Shown here: piece by piece, positions 42,991-50,817 of the stretch
Layout of the letters: each line of letters begins with the position of its first letter
Numbering within the stretch: the first letter of the stretch is position 1
Assembly (NCBI GenBank): GCA_964530625.1
Contig: CAZHAK010000001.1
Location: 124,001-188,000, forward strand
DNA length: 64,000 nucleotides
DNA from: JABWCQ01 sp964530625
Lineage (GTDB): Bacteria > Electryoneota > RPQS01
Direction: 5' to 3'
Position numbers and translations under genes: made by a program
The notes under the pieces: model-generated
The model's input: the letters and a program-made list of their open reading frames with translations, nothing else
Told to the model about the DNA's origin: nothing
Databases searched by the model: none

Positions 42991-44520
42991 TCAGCGGCGC
43001 AAGCGGGCTTTCAAAAGCGCGAGGTCTTCCGAACTCACCATGGACAGCGACATCACGGCCGCGCCGTAAAGAATCAAAAGAGTGAAACCGTAAACCAAAA
43101 ATTTCCACAACAGCGCCGCGTCTCCAATCAGGCCAACCGCCGGCAACGCCAGCGCGCCGCTCGCAACGGCAATCAACAACAGCTTAGACAAATACCCCCA
43201 CGGCAGCACCGACTTAAGCGGCAGCGCAATCGCCTTGGAAATCCACAAGAGCAAACCCGCGTTGATAACATACTCAGAGACCAGCACCGCCAACGCGGGT
43301 CCCCAAAGTCCGAACAGAGGCAAAAAAATCCAGCTCATGCTCGCGATCATAATCAGATTCGCAATCGACGCGTACATCACACTGCGCGAGCCGTTCAAAC
43401 AAAGCGAGGTCTGGTAAAACGACGTCACGCGCATCGGAATCATACAACCGATAATCAGCAGGGGCAACGCCCCTTCCAGATAGTCGGATGTGTAAAGAAT
43501 CGTGATGATTTCTTTGTGTTGGAACAACACCAGCGCGAAGACCGGATACATGAGCAGAGCCGTTCGCTTAATCCACCGGTGCCACAGATCGCGAAAGTCC
43601 TCGAACTTCTTCGCCACCGCAAGCCTGCTCAAGTCCGGCGTAATCGAATCAATGATGCTGTAGGGAATCAGCGGTATGAGCGGCAATTCGCGCGCGCCAA
43701 CCGAGTAGGAGGCAAACCGGGCGGGTGTGTAGGCCGCCGACACCATCAGCTTATCCGTCTCAATCGCAATCTGTCCCGCCATCGATTGTACCGCGACGTC
43801 AGCCGAAAATTTTAATTGCGCGCGAAAATTCTGCCACAGCGGAGACAGCGCCGGCCCCGCAATCTTCAAGTAAAGCATAACCAGCACAACGAACTGCAAG
43901 ACGGCAAATCCGTTTAGCGCGAGCAAAAATGTCCTGAGCGACGCATCTCCCCAAATCAAAATCACCAGCGATGACAGCTTCAATAGCGACAGAGCAAACC
44001 GCACCAAAGCCGACAACGAGCGCCGATTCGCCGCGACGAACATGCTGGTCGCGATAAACGTCGGAAAGCTCAATCCCAGAAACGTACTGAACAAAAACGA
44101 TTGCTCAGCCAGTCCCGGACTGTCAAAGCGCGCCGCCGCATAATCAAGCGCCAGATAAAACGCCGCCGACGCGATAACCGAGATGCCCATCGCCAAAAAC
44201 AGCGTCCGCCGTGCGATGGCCCCTTGCTCCTCAGGCTTGGCCGTGCTGTAAAAATAGGTCAGGCTTCTGGGCAGCCCGAAAATCGCGACATTCCACACGA
44301 TACTGGCCAGCACCATGAACTGCCGCCACGCGCCGAATTCCTCCTGCGAGATCAATCTCACAAGGATCATCGTAAAGGCCATGCCGAACACGCCTTCTGC
44401 CAGCCCGCCCAGCATGTACACTAAGGTACCGCCGCCCGTCTGTGTCCGAGTCGTCACAAGGCTTCGATTGCGCGGAAGTGAACCATGCAGAAAGGTAACA
44501 AAATCAAAGAGAACCCGCAA
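42991..44520 (-). CDS. Polysaccharide/lipid flippase (MOP superfamily, Wzx-like)
   Basis: A 509-residue inner-membrane protein with 12-14 hydrophobic segments. TGGGTLVYMLGGLAEGVFGM leads to LVRLISQEEFGAWRQFMVLA near residues 55-75, the usual start of Wzx/RfbX-type oligosaccharide flippases, and repeated PLLIIG/FLPLFGLWGPALAVLVSEY segments follow. Such proteins move lipid-linked oligosaccharides to the periplasmic face. It heads a minus-strand operon with a small membrane protein and a Gfo/Idh enzyme, pointing to surface polysaccharide or glycolipid export. A strong terminator (44535-44555) separates it from the chemotaxis-like genes upstream. Confidence 0.85.
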   Translation of the reverse strand: MRVLFDFVTFLHGSLPRNRSLVTTRTQTGGGTLVYMLGGLAEGVFGMAFTMILVRLISQEEFGAWRQFMVLASIVWNVAIFGLPRSLTYFYSTAKPEEQGAIARRTLFLAMGISVIASAAFYLALDYAAARFDSPGLAEQSFLFSTFLGLSFPTFIATSMFVAANRRSLSALVRFALSLLKLSSLVILIWGDASLRTFLLALNGFAVLQFVVLVMLYLKIAGPALSPLWQNFRAQLKFSADVAVQSMAGQIAIETDKLMVSAAYTPARFASYSVGARELPLIPLIPYSIIDSITPDLSRLAVAKKFEDFRDLWHRWIKRTALLMYPVFALVLFQHKEIITILYTSDYLEGALPLLIIGCMIPMRVTSFYQTSLCLNGSRSVMYASIANLIMIASMSWIFLPLFGLWGPALAVLVSEYVINAGLLLWISKAIALPLKSVLPWGYLSKLLLIAVASGALALPAVGLIGDAALLWKFLVYGFTLLILYGAAVMSLSMVSSEDLALLKARLRR

Positions 44521-44534
44521 GCCGGAGCAAAAAA

Positions 44535-44555
44535 AGACCGGGCAAAACCCGGTCT
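44535..44555 (-). terminator. Strong terminator after the CheX-like gene
   Basis: AGACCGGG and CCCGGTCT pair over CAAAA; on the minus strand seven T follow. Confidence 0.9.
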
Positions 44556-44581
44556 AATCCGCACACATCCTGCTCGCAAGA

Positions 44582-45436
44582 CTAATCTTTCTTCCTTCTA
44601 AAAGCGACCAGAACTTCGAAGGGGTCGCCGTCCGCACTGAACTCAATCACAAACACCGTGATTCCGCGTGGCTGCGCAGCCACATGTGGCCCGCCGCTGA
44701 AGACCTGTGGCAAAGACAGATTGAACGAATCCTGTGAATTCACAAGCTCTTTCTTGGCCGCACCCGCCACCACCTTCATAAACTCGCCGACTGCATCACG
44801 GACATCCTCTTCGCTCACGTCACCTTCCGCCGTCGAAAGCATCTTGCAAGCCATTTTGGTGGCAAGCTCCTTCGATAGGGTCACGGACACCGACCCTTCA
44901 GCATTCCCCGAGAGACCGATCGTCCCGGAATAATATCCCATGGACTTGGCATCGGGCGATAAGCGCAAGCCTGTGCGCTCGCACTCCATACCAGCCATCT
45001 GCTTCATCGTGTCCACCGTAGCGGTCACGAACGGATTGATGTAATCCGCGTCAATCGAAAGTTTCTCTCCTGTCATGGACAGATTCACGTACTGCGCGAG
45101 TTTTTGAGAAATTTCATGCGGCTGAAGCGGCGTCAACAGGATATCTTCGGCATCTTCACCGACAGAGTTTTGTGCGGTGAATTTGCCGGTCAAGCTTGTC
45201 ACAATCAGAATCGGGCACGTCACTTGGTTCGAGGCGGCACGAACGGCTTTAAGTCTCGCTGCGGCAGTATCGCCCGCCTCCGGCCAGAAGTAGAGCGCCA
45301 GATTGAACATCGAGATCCGTGCCACAGCGTCCTCGGAAGAAACACTCTGAACATTGACGTCGTGCTCTGCCAATAGCCTCGAAACAATCTGCTCCTGCAG
45401 CCGGGGAAAACCAATCAATGCGACTTCTGTGCTCAT
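44582..45436 (-). CDS. CheX-like protein with N-terminal receiver-like domain
   Basis: A 284-residue cytoplasmic protein. Residues 1-115 have receiver-like alternation (STEVALIGFPRLQEQIVSRL, ILIVTSLTGKF) but lack the acidic pocket and phospho-acceptor Asp. Residues 125-284 match the CheX/CheC phosphatase fold: GTIGLSGNAEGSVSVTLSKE near 170 and EEDVRDAVGEFMKVVAGAAK near 215. In active CheX the second motif carries E..N; here it reads EFMK, so Asn is Lys and phosphatase activity is doubtful. It follows a CheY gene by 25 bases, so it may bind or sequester CheY. A strong terminator follows. Confidence 0.75.
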   Translation of the reverse strand: MSTEVALIGFPRLQEQIVSRLLAEHDVNVQSVSSEDAVARISMFNLALYFWPEAGDTAAARLKAVRAASNQVTCPILIVTSLTGKFTAQNSVGEDAEDILLTPLQPHEISQKLAQYVNLSMTGEKLSIDADYINPFVTATVDTMKQMAGMECERTGLRLSPDAKSMGYYSGTIGLSGNAEGSVSVTLSKELATKMACKMLSTAEGDVSEEDVRDAVGEFMKVVAGAAKKELVNSQDSFNLSLPQVFSGGPHVAAQPRGITVFVIEFSADGDPFEVLVAFRRKKD

Positions 45437-45461
45437 GGACTCTGTGTCGTGTAGTTATAGA

Positions 45462-45839
45462 TTAGGCGGTAATCAATGTAGTGCTCTCTTGAATCTTCAA
45501 GGCAAGCATCTTCTGGTCAAAGGGTTTGGTGAGATAGCTCTGGGCGCCTGCGGCGAGCGCGTCCTTCACGAAGTTCATATCGGTTTCAGATGTCAACATC
45601 ATCACAGCAATTTGCTTCGTCGCGGGATCGGACTTGATCTTTTTCAAAACCTCCAATCCGGTCATTCCGGGCATATTCCAGTCCAGAATCACGAAGGAAA
45701 CTTCAGCGTTCTTTTCGGCTAATACGGCAAGGGCCGCTTCACCGTCAGCCGCCTCAAGCACCGTGTGTCCCATTTCTTCGCAGCTTCTCTTTACGATGCG
45801 CCTGATCGTCGTCGAATCGTCAACAGACAATATGGTCAT
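45462..45839 (-). CDS. CheY-like single-domain response regulator
   Basis: A 125-residue stand-alone receiver. All key residues are visible: acidic pair in ILSVDDS, phospho-acceptor Asp in FVILDWNMPGMTG near residue 53, Thr in VMMLTSE near 82 and Lys in YLTKPFDQ near 104. It would relay phosphate from a CheA-type kinase to the flagellar motor or to another target. A clean ribosome site (AGAGGA) precedes the ATG. It is co-directional with the CheX-like gene, and the paired layout suggests a small chemotaxis module separate from motAB. Confidence 0.9.
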   Translation of the reverse strand: MTILSVDDSTTIRRIVKRSCEEMGHTVLEAADGEAALAVLAEKNAEVSFVILDWNMPGMTGLEVLKKIKSDPATKQIAVMMLTSETDMNFVKDALAAGAQSYLTKPFDQKMLALKIQESTTLITA

Positions 45840-45949
45840 GTCAATCCTCTAAAGTTCTGGGTGTTCTGATTGGGGTAAATTCGTGGGAGAGCTGCGACGC
45901 CGCAGCCAACGGGCTTCTTTGAAGCAAAGCATAGACCAACATAAATCAA

Positions 45950-45982
45950 AAGCGCCCGGACAAGAGTATCGTCCGGGCGCTT
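45950..45982 (-). terminator. Terminator after the trans-sulfuration enzyme gene
   Basis: AAGCGCCCGGAC and GTCCGGGCGCTT pair; on the minus strand the hairpin continues into TTGATTT. Confidence 0.8.
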
Positions 45983-46002
45983 CAAGTATACTTAAACAAT
46001 CT

Positions 46003-47145
46003 CTACAATTTCGCAAAACCGTTCTGCAGGTCCTGCCTTAAGTCGTCAACATCTTCGAGTCCAACAGACAACCGAATCAGCCCGTCCGTGATCCCCAATT
46101 TTTCCCTCAAGTCACGCGGAATCGTGGCGTGGGTCATAATGGCTGGATGGTCAACCAGCGATTCAACACTGCCCAATGACTCCGCCAGAGCAAACAAATG
46201 CAAGCCGCTCACAAACTTGCGCGCAGCCTCAAGCCCGCCTTTCAATTCAAGACTGACCATCCCCGCAAACCCCGACATCTGCTGCATCGCAAGCGCTTGT
46301 TGCGGATGCGATTTCAAACCCGGATAGCGCACCCAATTGACATGCTTACTGGTCTCCAAATCTTTGGCCAGTATGGCTGCGTTCGCCTGATGCCGCTCCA
46401 TCCGCACGGCCAACGTCTTGATACCGCGCAAAGTCAAAAAGCAATCCATCGGTCCCGGCACTGCGCCGCAGGCATTCTGAATATATTTCAGTCTCGTGTA
46501 AAGCTCTTCATCACTCGTAACCAGAGACCCCATCACCACATCGCTGTGACCGTTCAGATATTTCGTAACACTGTGCATCACCAAATCAGCGCCGAGCGCC
46601 AGCGGCCGCTGAAAATACGGCGTCGCAAATGTGTTGTCCACCGCGACTTTCACGCCCTTCGCCCGCGCGATTTTTACGATAGCAGAAATATCCACGAGTT
46701 TGAGTAGCGGATTCGTCGGAGTTTCGAGCCAAATCCATTTCGTCTTCGGAGTAATGCTCTTCTCGACCAAATCAAGATTCGTCAAATCAATAAAATCGGA
46801 CGCTATGCCCTGCCTCTCACGCACATACTTGAAGATGCGAAATGTCCCGCCATAGACATCGTCACCGGACAGCACATGATCACCGGCGGACAGCGTGGCA
46901 ATCAAGCAATCAATAGCTCCCATGCCGCTCGCAAAACACAGCCCGAACTTCCCGCCTTCCAGCGCAGCGATAGACTCTTGCAGAGCCGTTCGCGTGGGAT
47001 TGTCCGTGCGCGAATACTCATAGCCCAAATTCTTCCCGAGCTCCGGCTGAACATAAGTAGACGTCTGAAAAATCGGCGTCATAATCGCGCCGGTTGAAGG
47101 GTCGGGAGTCACTCCCGCATGCAAACAAAGTGTTGAAAATTTCAT
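46003..47145 (-). CDS. PLP-dependent cystathionine gamma-synthase/lyase-type enzyme
   Basis: A 380-residue Cys/Met-metabolism PLP enzyme of normal length from MKFSTLCLHAG. Landmarks are GYEYSRTDNPTRTALQ near 42, LCFASGMGAIDCLIATLS near 70, VDNTFATPYFQRPL near 165, the PLP-binding Lys in HSVTKYLNGHSDVVMG near 190, and LAESLGSVESLVDHPAIMTH near 315. The family makes or splits cystathionine in methionine/cysteine metabolism; which direction cannot be told. An in-frame ATG at 47205 overlaps the upstream stop (ATGA) and would add 20 residues, making coupled translation possible, but those residues are not conserved. Confidence 0.88.
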   Translation of the reverse strand: MKFSTLCLHAGVTPDPSTGAIMTPIFQTSTYVQPELGKNLGYEYSRTDNPTRTALQESIAALEGGKFGLCFASGMGAIDCLIATLSAGDHVLSGDDVYGGTFRIFKYVRERQGIASDFIDLTNLDLVEKSITPKTKWIWLETPTNPLLKLVDISAIVKIARAKGVKVAVDNTFATPYFQRPLALGADLVMHSVTKYLNGHSDVVMGSLVTSDEELYTRLKYIQNACGAVPGPMDCFLTLRGIKTLAVRMERHQANAAILAKDLETSKHVNWVRYPGLKSHPQQALAMQQMSGFAGMVSLELKGGLEAARKFVSGLHLFALAESLGSVESLVDHPAIMTHATIPRDLREKLGITDGLIRLSVGLEDVDDLRQDLQNGFAKL

Positions 47146-47201
47146 TGCCAAGTAAAGTAAGAATGTAACGGCGGCCCCTGTGGCTGCCGACAGGTAGTCA
47201 T

Positions 47202-47858
47202 TCAATCAGAGTCTAAAACTGCGTCTCGAACCAATCCGCGCCGCCTCTCAATCACATACGATCCAATTCCAAACAGCAAAAAAGTCGCGCCAACCATCTC
47301 ACACGTTTCTTCTGCAATATGCAGCGGATGACTAAGTCCGCTCGAAAACACGAGCTGTTTGCCGGGCATGCTGTCATCGGAAAGTTCGAGCACAATCACA
47401 AGAATCCACAACAGCAATCCAACCAAACCAAACCAGAAGCTCGTCCGCGACACCGTCCGCAGCCGCAGCATGAGTTTGCCTAACATCGCAATCGCAATCA
47501 CAATCGGCACGGCGAAAACATACACCCAATCCGAATAGCCGTAGTTCTCAGAAATCCAACCCTTGTAGATTGCTGCGCCGAACGATTCGTGCAGGCTCGC
47601 CGTTTCGTCAATCGAAAGATATAAGAATCCGACGGCCACAAAAATCCACAGCCACGCTCGGTCCTCGCGGTAAGCAAAATAGGCCGCTACCGCCAGCGCC
47701 AAAAGCTGTGAACTGGAAAACCAAACAGCAAACGTATTCTCATTACCCAGATTGACCGCCCGGTTAAGCGTCACTATCGACGTCGGCCAGATATTGAGTA
47801 TCATTAAAAGAAACTCAACACCAAGAAGACAAAAAAATCCCCGCCAAAGCAGTGTCAT
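47202..47858 (-). CDS. Multi-pass hypothetical membrane protein
   Basis: A 218-residue protein with about six hydrophobic helices (for example RGFFCLLGVEFLLMILNIW, QLLALAVAAYFAY and IVIAIAMLGKLML). A polar motif LSIDETASLHE near residue 82 lies between helices and could be functional. I do not recognise the family. It lies directly upstream of the trans-sulfuration gene with a possible 4-base overlap. Confidence 0.65.
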   Translation of the reverse strand: MTLLWRGFFCLLGVEFLLMILNIWPTSIVTLNRAVNLGNENTFAVWFSSSQLLALAVAAYFAYREDRAWLWIFVAVGFLYLSIDETASLHESFGAAIYKGWISENYGYSDWVYVFAVPIVIAIAMLGKLMLRLRTVSRTSFWFGLVGLLLWILVIVLELSDDSMPGKQLVFSSGLSHPLHIAEETCEMVGATFLLFGIGSYVIERRRGLVRDAVLDSD

Positions 47859-47910
47859 TCGCGGCTCCCGTGATAAAGCGCCAGCGGAACTCAGTCCGGC
47901 CTCACGCTGG

Positions 47911-49362
47911 TCATTTCCAGCACCGCGCGCGCAGCACCGTCAACTCTCCCGCCTTCACGTTTACCTTCGGCAAATCATGTCGCAAGAGCGTCTCGCCGCT
48001 TCCCCCTTCATAGATAACGCGTAAGTCATGTTCACCCGGCGGCAATTGAAAATCGGCAACGTAAATCCGGTCCGGCAACGTCTCCCACGAGCGCGTGTCC
48101 GCAGCTTCCGTCGCGGCGCCCAGAATGTTCATGCCGAGACCTAAGATAGTGCCTAAGCCTTCACTCTCTTTGTTGCCCGCTCGTTCGGCTGCTTCCTTAG
48201 CCGCATACTTTATCAGCGCGCGCGTAATCGCTCGAGTCGTGATCGCAGGCTGCCGATCCGATAAATCCTGCCGTAATATCCTGCTGATAGGTGCGGCGAA
48301 CTCCGCCAATTTATCAACTCCTGTTCCACGCACCGACACGCGCCGCACATCCGTCCCGCGATAATTTTCGGGATAATACGGCACGGCCACTCGCAAAAGA
48401 TACTCGAACTTAATCTTCTCGTGTCCGGAATAGGCTCCGCGCAAATACAAATCCTGAGCAAACAGATTCCGCGCCAAATCATCGCCGAAGTTTGTCCTGT
48501 CCGACGTCAATATCGGGAAGATTAGATTGTTTTCCAAAATCTGCGGCGCGATTCCCGCCTCGCACAAAACTATCACACGGCCCCAAGTCGGATCGAAATC
48601 TTTGTCCACGTCCGGGCAGCGCTCAAGTAGCCGCTGCTCCTGCTCGCTCGCGCCAACCTCTCGCAGCGCCGCATAAGTCGAGCGGCATAGATAACTCGGC
48701 TCGTCAATACCGAAGAACGGATAAAGTTTCTGCGCGTGTTGATAGGAAATCCACGCGTCATTATGTTGACCGTAGGATTCATACATCGCGCCCGAGAACC
48801 ACTGCAAAAACGGATCGTCTTTATAAGTGTGCTTCGATTCGCGCGCGTTGACTTCGAGATAAGTCGCAATCCGTCGACCTTCCACGACCGCGGAAGACGG
48901 CTCACCCTTCATCAGATAAGCAATCGCCTGATAGTAGTGCAGTATCGCCTTGTCAAAGACCGTCCCCTGATAAGCTCGCACGCGATCCGACGTCGTTAGC
49001 GCCGCCGCTTCCCGTGAAAGACTTTTCGTCAAACGGTCTTCAGCCAGTCGGTCCGCTTCCTTCAGCGCCACCAGAGCTTTGTCGTATTGCCCTGCTTCCA
49101 GAGCCAGCAGCCCAAGATTCAGCAGTTCGTCCACGCGCTCGGTGCTTTTCTTAACACCTTTTTCGTAAGCGGCCAAAGCTTTCTCAGTCGAAGTCGAACG
49201 CAGGTCTTTCCGCACCTCTTCCATCAACAAAGTCCGCTTCCCCGCGCACCCAAACACGAGCAACACAATGAGAAATGCGCCGAGAATGCGCGCATTCCCC
49301 CCCGGTCGTCCGGGGGGGTTAGGAGGGGTTAAGCTACCGGGCAAGAAAGAATTACTTCGCAA
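47911..49362 (-). CDS. COG3014-like lipoprotein with TPR-like repeats
   Basis: A lipoprotein of up to 483 residues. A hydrophobic segment ILGAFLIVLLVFGCAG near 26-41 ends in a lipobox Cys. Helical repeats resembling TPRs follow (VDELLNLGLLALEAGQYDKA near 78 and later), then a C-terminal domain with YVADFQLPPGEHDLRVIYEG near 435. This layout fits the COG3014 group. The frame starts at a TTG, and residues 10-24 (SLTPPNPPGRPGG) are encoded by a C-rich repeat, so the original start may have been lost or extended. LpoB is encoded just upstream on the same strand, which suggests a role in outer-membrane control of peptidoglycan synthesis. Confidence 0.7.
   Translation of the reverse strand: MRSNSFLPGSLTPPNPPGRPGGNARILGAFLIVLLVFGCAGKRTLLMEEVRKDLRSTSTEKALAAYEKGVKKSTERVDELLNLGLLALEAGQYDKALVALKEADRLAEDRLTKSLSREAAALTTSDRVRAYQGTVFDKAILHYYQAIAYLMKGEPSSAVVEGRRIATYLEVNARESKHTYKDDPFLQWFSGAMYESYGQHNDAWISYQHAQKLYPFFGIDEPSYLCRSTYAALREVGASEQEQRLLERCPDVDKDFDPTWGRVIVLCEAGIAPQILENNLIFPILTSDRTNFGDDLARNLFAQDLYLRGAYSGHEKIKFEYLLRVAVPYYPENYRGTDVRRVSVRGTGVDKLAEFAAPISRILRQDLSDRQPAITTRAITRALIKYAAKEAAERAGNKESEGLGTILGLGMNILGAATEAADTRSWETLPDRIYVADFQLPPGEHDLRVIYEGGSGETLLRHDLPKVNVKAGELTVLRARCWK
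49295..49332 (+). repeat. C-rich palindromic repeat in the lipoprotein N-terminal coding region
   Basis: CCCCCCCGGTCGTCCGGGGG stem plus tail GGTTAGGAGGGGTTAAG. It is translated in frame before the signal-peptide core of the minus-strand lipoprotein. Confidence 0.75.
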
Positions 49363-49437
49363 TTAAAAATGCTTCAAGAAAATTCAAGAAATTAAAGACA
49401 TTGCGTCAGCGCAAGGTTGCCTACTCTTCAAGCAGGC

Positions 49438-50040
49438 TTACGGCTTGTAGTTCTTTCGCGCGATGTATTTCTTGATCTTCTTCTGTCCGATCCAGACCTT
49501 TTCGTTACTCTGTATGTGCGTCAACGTCAAGTCAACCTGATAAAACGCAACTTTCTCTTTGCCTTCCTGATCGAGAATCTTATTAATTTCACCTAAAAGC
49601 ATAAAGTCCGCGCCGAGTTCCAGTCCGAATTCTTTCATTGTCTCAAGCGAGGCGTTCGCTTGTTGATCTTCACGCTCTTCGCGCACGCCGCCGCGCTCAG
49701 TTTTGTCGGCGACGACCCGCACGTCGCCCGAGTTCACAAACGCGCGCTCGATATCACCCACGAACGTTCCCGTCGCGATATGCTCATCAGACAGATTACG
49801 GATATTGCCCACGATCACCGCCGGGTTTTTGCCGTTATCACGCAGAAAATTCGCCAGCCAACGTTGCGACAGCGCGTCCTGAATCATCTCGTCTGCCACC
49901 AGACGGCTGTCGGTGTCATTCCAGTTTCCCGACAAATCCACAGTTTCTTGGACATCAATCCTCGAAACCTTCTTGCCGCTCGAGCAGCTAATCAACGAAA
50001 AACTTGCCAAGGCGAGCGCCAGAATCCACAGAGTTCTCAT
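49438..50040 (-). CDS. lpoB: Penicillin-binding protein activator LpoB-like lipoprotein
   Basis: A 200-residue outer-membrane lipoprotein. The signal MRTLWILALALASFSLISC ends in a lipobox Cys. The mature part begins SSGKKVSRIDVQETVDLSGNW and contains ADEMIQDALSQRWL, AVIVGNIRNLSDEHIATGTF and LGADFMLLGEINKILDQEG, the LpoB core. LpoB reaches through peptidoglycan to activate the bifunctional synthase PBP1B. The ATG at 50040 has GGAG 6 bases upstream; the frame is open further. The next gene downstream is the COG3014-like lipoprotein. Confidence 0.88.
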   Translation of the reverse strand: MRTLWILALALASFSLISCSSGKKVSRIDVQETVDLSGNWNDTDSRLVADEMIQDALSQRWLANFLRDNGKNPAVIVGNIRNLSDEHIATGTFVGDIERAFVNSGDVRVVADKTERGGVREEREDQQANASLETMKEFGLELGADFMLLGEINKILDQEGKEKVAFYQVDLTLTHIQSNEKVWIGQKKIKKYIARKNYKP

Positions 50041-50091
50041 CATCAACTCCAGAAATTTTAATTGTTTACTGGGGGCTATATCCCCAAACAC

Positions 50092-50318
50092 GAATTACTC
50101 AATATACACTTCATTAGACACGTATTCAACCGAAAGGTTGAGTCGTGGGGTGTTGGCACCTGTCAGACCTTTATGTGCGCCGTTCAAACCCATATAACAG
50201 CCTTGACTCTATGCACAATACAGGCTATCTTTTCGATACTTTTCCGGGTGTCGAAACAATTCAATAATTTAGGGAGACTAATTATCCGCGCATATTCTGC
50301 AAAACGGTGGCTATTTCA
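50092..50318. other. Intergenic region with promoter
   Basis: Between divergent genes. Apart from the promoter at 50203-50231 no structure or gene is evident. Confidence 0.4.
50203..50231 (+). promoter_or_regulatory. Sigma70-type promoter for the 50319/50651 genes
   Basis: TTGACT (50203-50208), exactly 17 bases, TATCTT (50226-50231). Confidence 0.6.
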
Positions 50319-50675
50319 ATGTTTGTTCCCTTATTGCTCTTGATCACTGCAAATGGGACGAATGCACTCAATATCCTGCACACGCATACGTTGTCTGATA
50401 CGATCATTACATCATTCACACCGTCGGCAGGTATCTATTATCATGAAGTCATCGCGCCCTCAAGTGGCCAATTGTCTTCTACTGTTAGAGACTCAGGCGG
50501 AAACCCCATAAGGTTCGTGCACCCTTCAAACGGCGCATGTCTCACCGCACAAGTATTTATTACTAACTCTCAACACAGCCTCAAGAGTATAGCTGCCGTA
50601 ACGTCTGGAGTTGGAGTTGCTGTGTTGCGATCGGCAGAGATTGCAAAGTTATGTGCGGACAACTCTTCCGATTGA
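50319..50675 (+). CDS. Small secreted hypothetical protein
   Basis: A 118-residue protein with a short hydrophobic N-terminus (FVPLLLLITANGTNA) that could be a signal peptide. GGTGG lies 8 bases before the ATG at 50319; a GTG at 50307 is in frame. The rest is Ser/Thr-rich with no family I know. The promoter 90 bases upstream supports transcription, and the 3' end overlaps the next start at 50651. Confidence 0.45.
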   Translation: MFVPLLLLITANGTNALNILHTHTLSDTIITSFTPSAGIYYHEVIAPSSGQLSSTVRDSGGNPIRFVHPSNGACLTAQVFITNSQHSLKSIAAVTSGVGVAVLRSAEIAKLCADNSSD

Positions 50676-50815
50676 CTTTCCTACCCAAGATAGTCTTGGT
50701 TTTCGCCCTCCTCGTTGTATTGTTATCAGGGAGGGCGTTCTCCTCTATTGTCTTTGTTTCGGAGGGTGAGCGAATTCAAGATGCGGTTGAACTCTTTCAA
50801 CAGGCGACACTCTGA
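50651..50815 (+). pseudogene. 5' part of the split T9SS beta-helix gene (signal peptide in another frame)
   Basis: The ATG at 50651 opens a frame reading a signal peptide (PKIVLVFALLVVLLSGRAFS) and then IVFVSEGERIQDAVELFQQ, the usual start of beta-helix T9SS proteins, before stopping at 50813-50815. The expected continuation GDTLIVSPGLYEE lies in the next frame, so one base is missing near CAACAGGCGAC (about 50800-50805). Confidence 0.7.
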
Positions 50816-50817
50816 TT

